A stretch of 41,607 nucleotides of DNA from the NCBI RefSeq assembly GCF_024006985.1, contig NZ_JAMXIB010000017.1:1-41607 (forward strand), given 5' to 3'. The notes under the pieces were generated by a model. It did no database searches. It had not been told where the DNA came from and saw only the letters and a program-made list of their open reading frames with translations. The DNA is from Robiginitalea marina (lineage in GTDB: Bacteria; Bacteroidota; Bacteroidia; Flavobacteriales; Flavobacteriaceae). Below, one piece after another: positions 41,228 through 41,607 of the stretch. Both the position numbers and the translations under genes were made by a program. Each line of letters begins with the position of its first letter. Positions within the stretch are counted from its first letter, which is position 1.

Positions 41228-41607
41228 TCCCGCCGGGGGCGGGATACATTCGATCGGCCGTATCCCCGGCGCAGCGCCGGGGGACACCCTGACCTGTTGA
41301 AAAAAAAGATCCCGCCGGGGGCGGGATAAATTCGATCGGCCGTATCCCCGGCTCAGCGCCGGGGGACACCCTGACCTGTTGAAAAAAAAGATCCCGCCGG
41401 GGGCGGGATACATTCGATCGGCCGTATCCCCGGCTCAGCGCCGGGGGACACCCTGACCTGTTGAAAAAAAAGATCCCGCCGGGGGCGGGATAAATTCGAT
41501 CGGCCGTATCCACGGCTCAGCGCCGGGGGACACCCTGACCTGTTGAAAAAAAAAGATCCCGCCGGGGGCGGGATAAATTCGATCGGCCGTATCCCCGGCT
41601 CAGCGCC
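41228..41607. repeat. 82-bp tandem repeat array with GC-rich hairpins, running off the right edge
   Basis: Units beginning with TCCCGCC occur at 41228, 41310, 41392, 41474 and 41557; spacing is 82, 82, 82 and 83 (one extra A). At least 4.6 copies are visible and are almost identical. Each holds a stem ATCCCGCC/GGCGGGAT with loop GGG, a second stem CCCCGGC/GCCGGGG with a five-base loop, and a CGATCG palindrome. A run of eight or nine A precedes each first stem (except the first copy), so the minus strand reads as hairpin plus T-tract, terminator-like. Copies differ at few positions, such as GGATACATT or GGATAAATT. The period is not a multiple of three, so it does not code. Confidence 0.95.

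Noticed and set aside
41121-41513. Minus-strand open reading frame through the repeat array encoding repeated peptides
   Set aside because: The 82-base period shifts frame at every copy, so the peptide repeats only every third unit; it also runs into the gnd gene on the opposite strand. It is a by-product of GC-rich repeats.
1-41607. CRISPR array, prophage, insertion sequence or tRNA genes
   Set aside because: The only tandem repeat is the 82-bp array, which lacks spacers; no transposase, integrase, phage or cas gene was found, and no cloverleaf-like sequence was seen in the spacers.

Overview
The window looks like chromosomal DNA of a marine member of the Flavobacteriaceae with unusually high G+C for that group; Robiginitalea would fit, but that is an inference from gene content and base composition, not a database match. 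Signs of the group are Bacteroidota-type promoters (TAnnTTTG -7 elements, often with an upstream TTG), weak ribosome-binding sites, DUF4294 and DUF4252 proteins, SusC/BtuB-like outer-membrane proteins, and a phosphoserine phosphatase fused to phosphoglycerate dehydrogenase. It is mostly core-genome housekeeping DNA. I see no prophage, insertion sequence, CRISPR array, tRNA or complete rRNA gene.

Layout. 1-235 is non-coding and carries a strong leftward promoter leaving the window. 236-6019 holds a DUF4294 protein, an M42 aminopeptidase, a Nudix hydrolase, hisS, a small conserved protein, and the rpsF-rpsR-rplI ribosomal operon with a clear terminator. 6020-11654 holds an orphan LytTR response regulator, a leftward nadC-yihY-priA operon and rlmH. 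11666-17421 holds the SerB-SerA fusion, a CHRD-like lipoprotein, an isoprenylcysteine-methyltransferase-like membrane protein, rdgB and a DbpA-like DEAD-box helicase. 17500-26162 holds envelope proteins, a GH13 amylase lipoprotein, a VOC protein, trmH, a sirtuin, a c-type haem-binding protein, a purB-linked hypothetical and purB. 26430-28606 is an ECF sigma factor, a membrane anti-sigma candidate and two DUF4252 proteins behind a candidate ECF-type promoter. 28765-35583 holds an S41 protease lipoprotein and a divergent vitamin B12 uptake locus: a TonB-dependent receptor behind a cobalamin riboswitch on one side, and a btuF-btuC-btuD ABC transporter on the other. 35645-41225 holds rmuC, a small membrane-anchored protein, and the oxidative pentose phosphate genes zwf-pgl (leftward) and gnd (rightward). 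From 41228 to the window edge there is a near-perfect 82-bp tandem repeat.

How the parts work together. Three units are self-contained: B12 import (outer-membrane receptor, substrate-binding lipoprotein, permease, ATPase, riboswitch), glucose-6-phosphate oxidation (zwf, pgl, gnd, supplying NADPH and ribulose 5-phosphate), and an envelope-linked sigma/anti-sigma regulon of unknown trigger. The least explained items are the 82-bp repeat, whose units each carry two GC-rich hairpins and a leftward terminator-like T-tract, and the sigma/DUF4252 cluster. Several genes have a -7 element only a few bases before the start codon, suggesting leaderless mRNAs.
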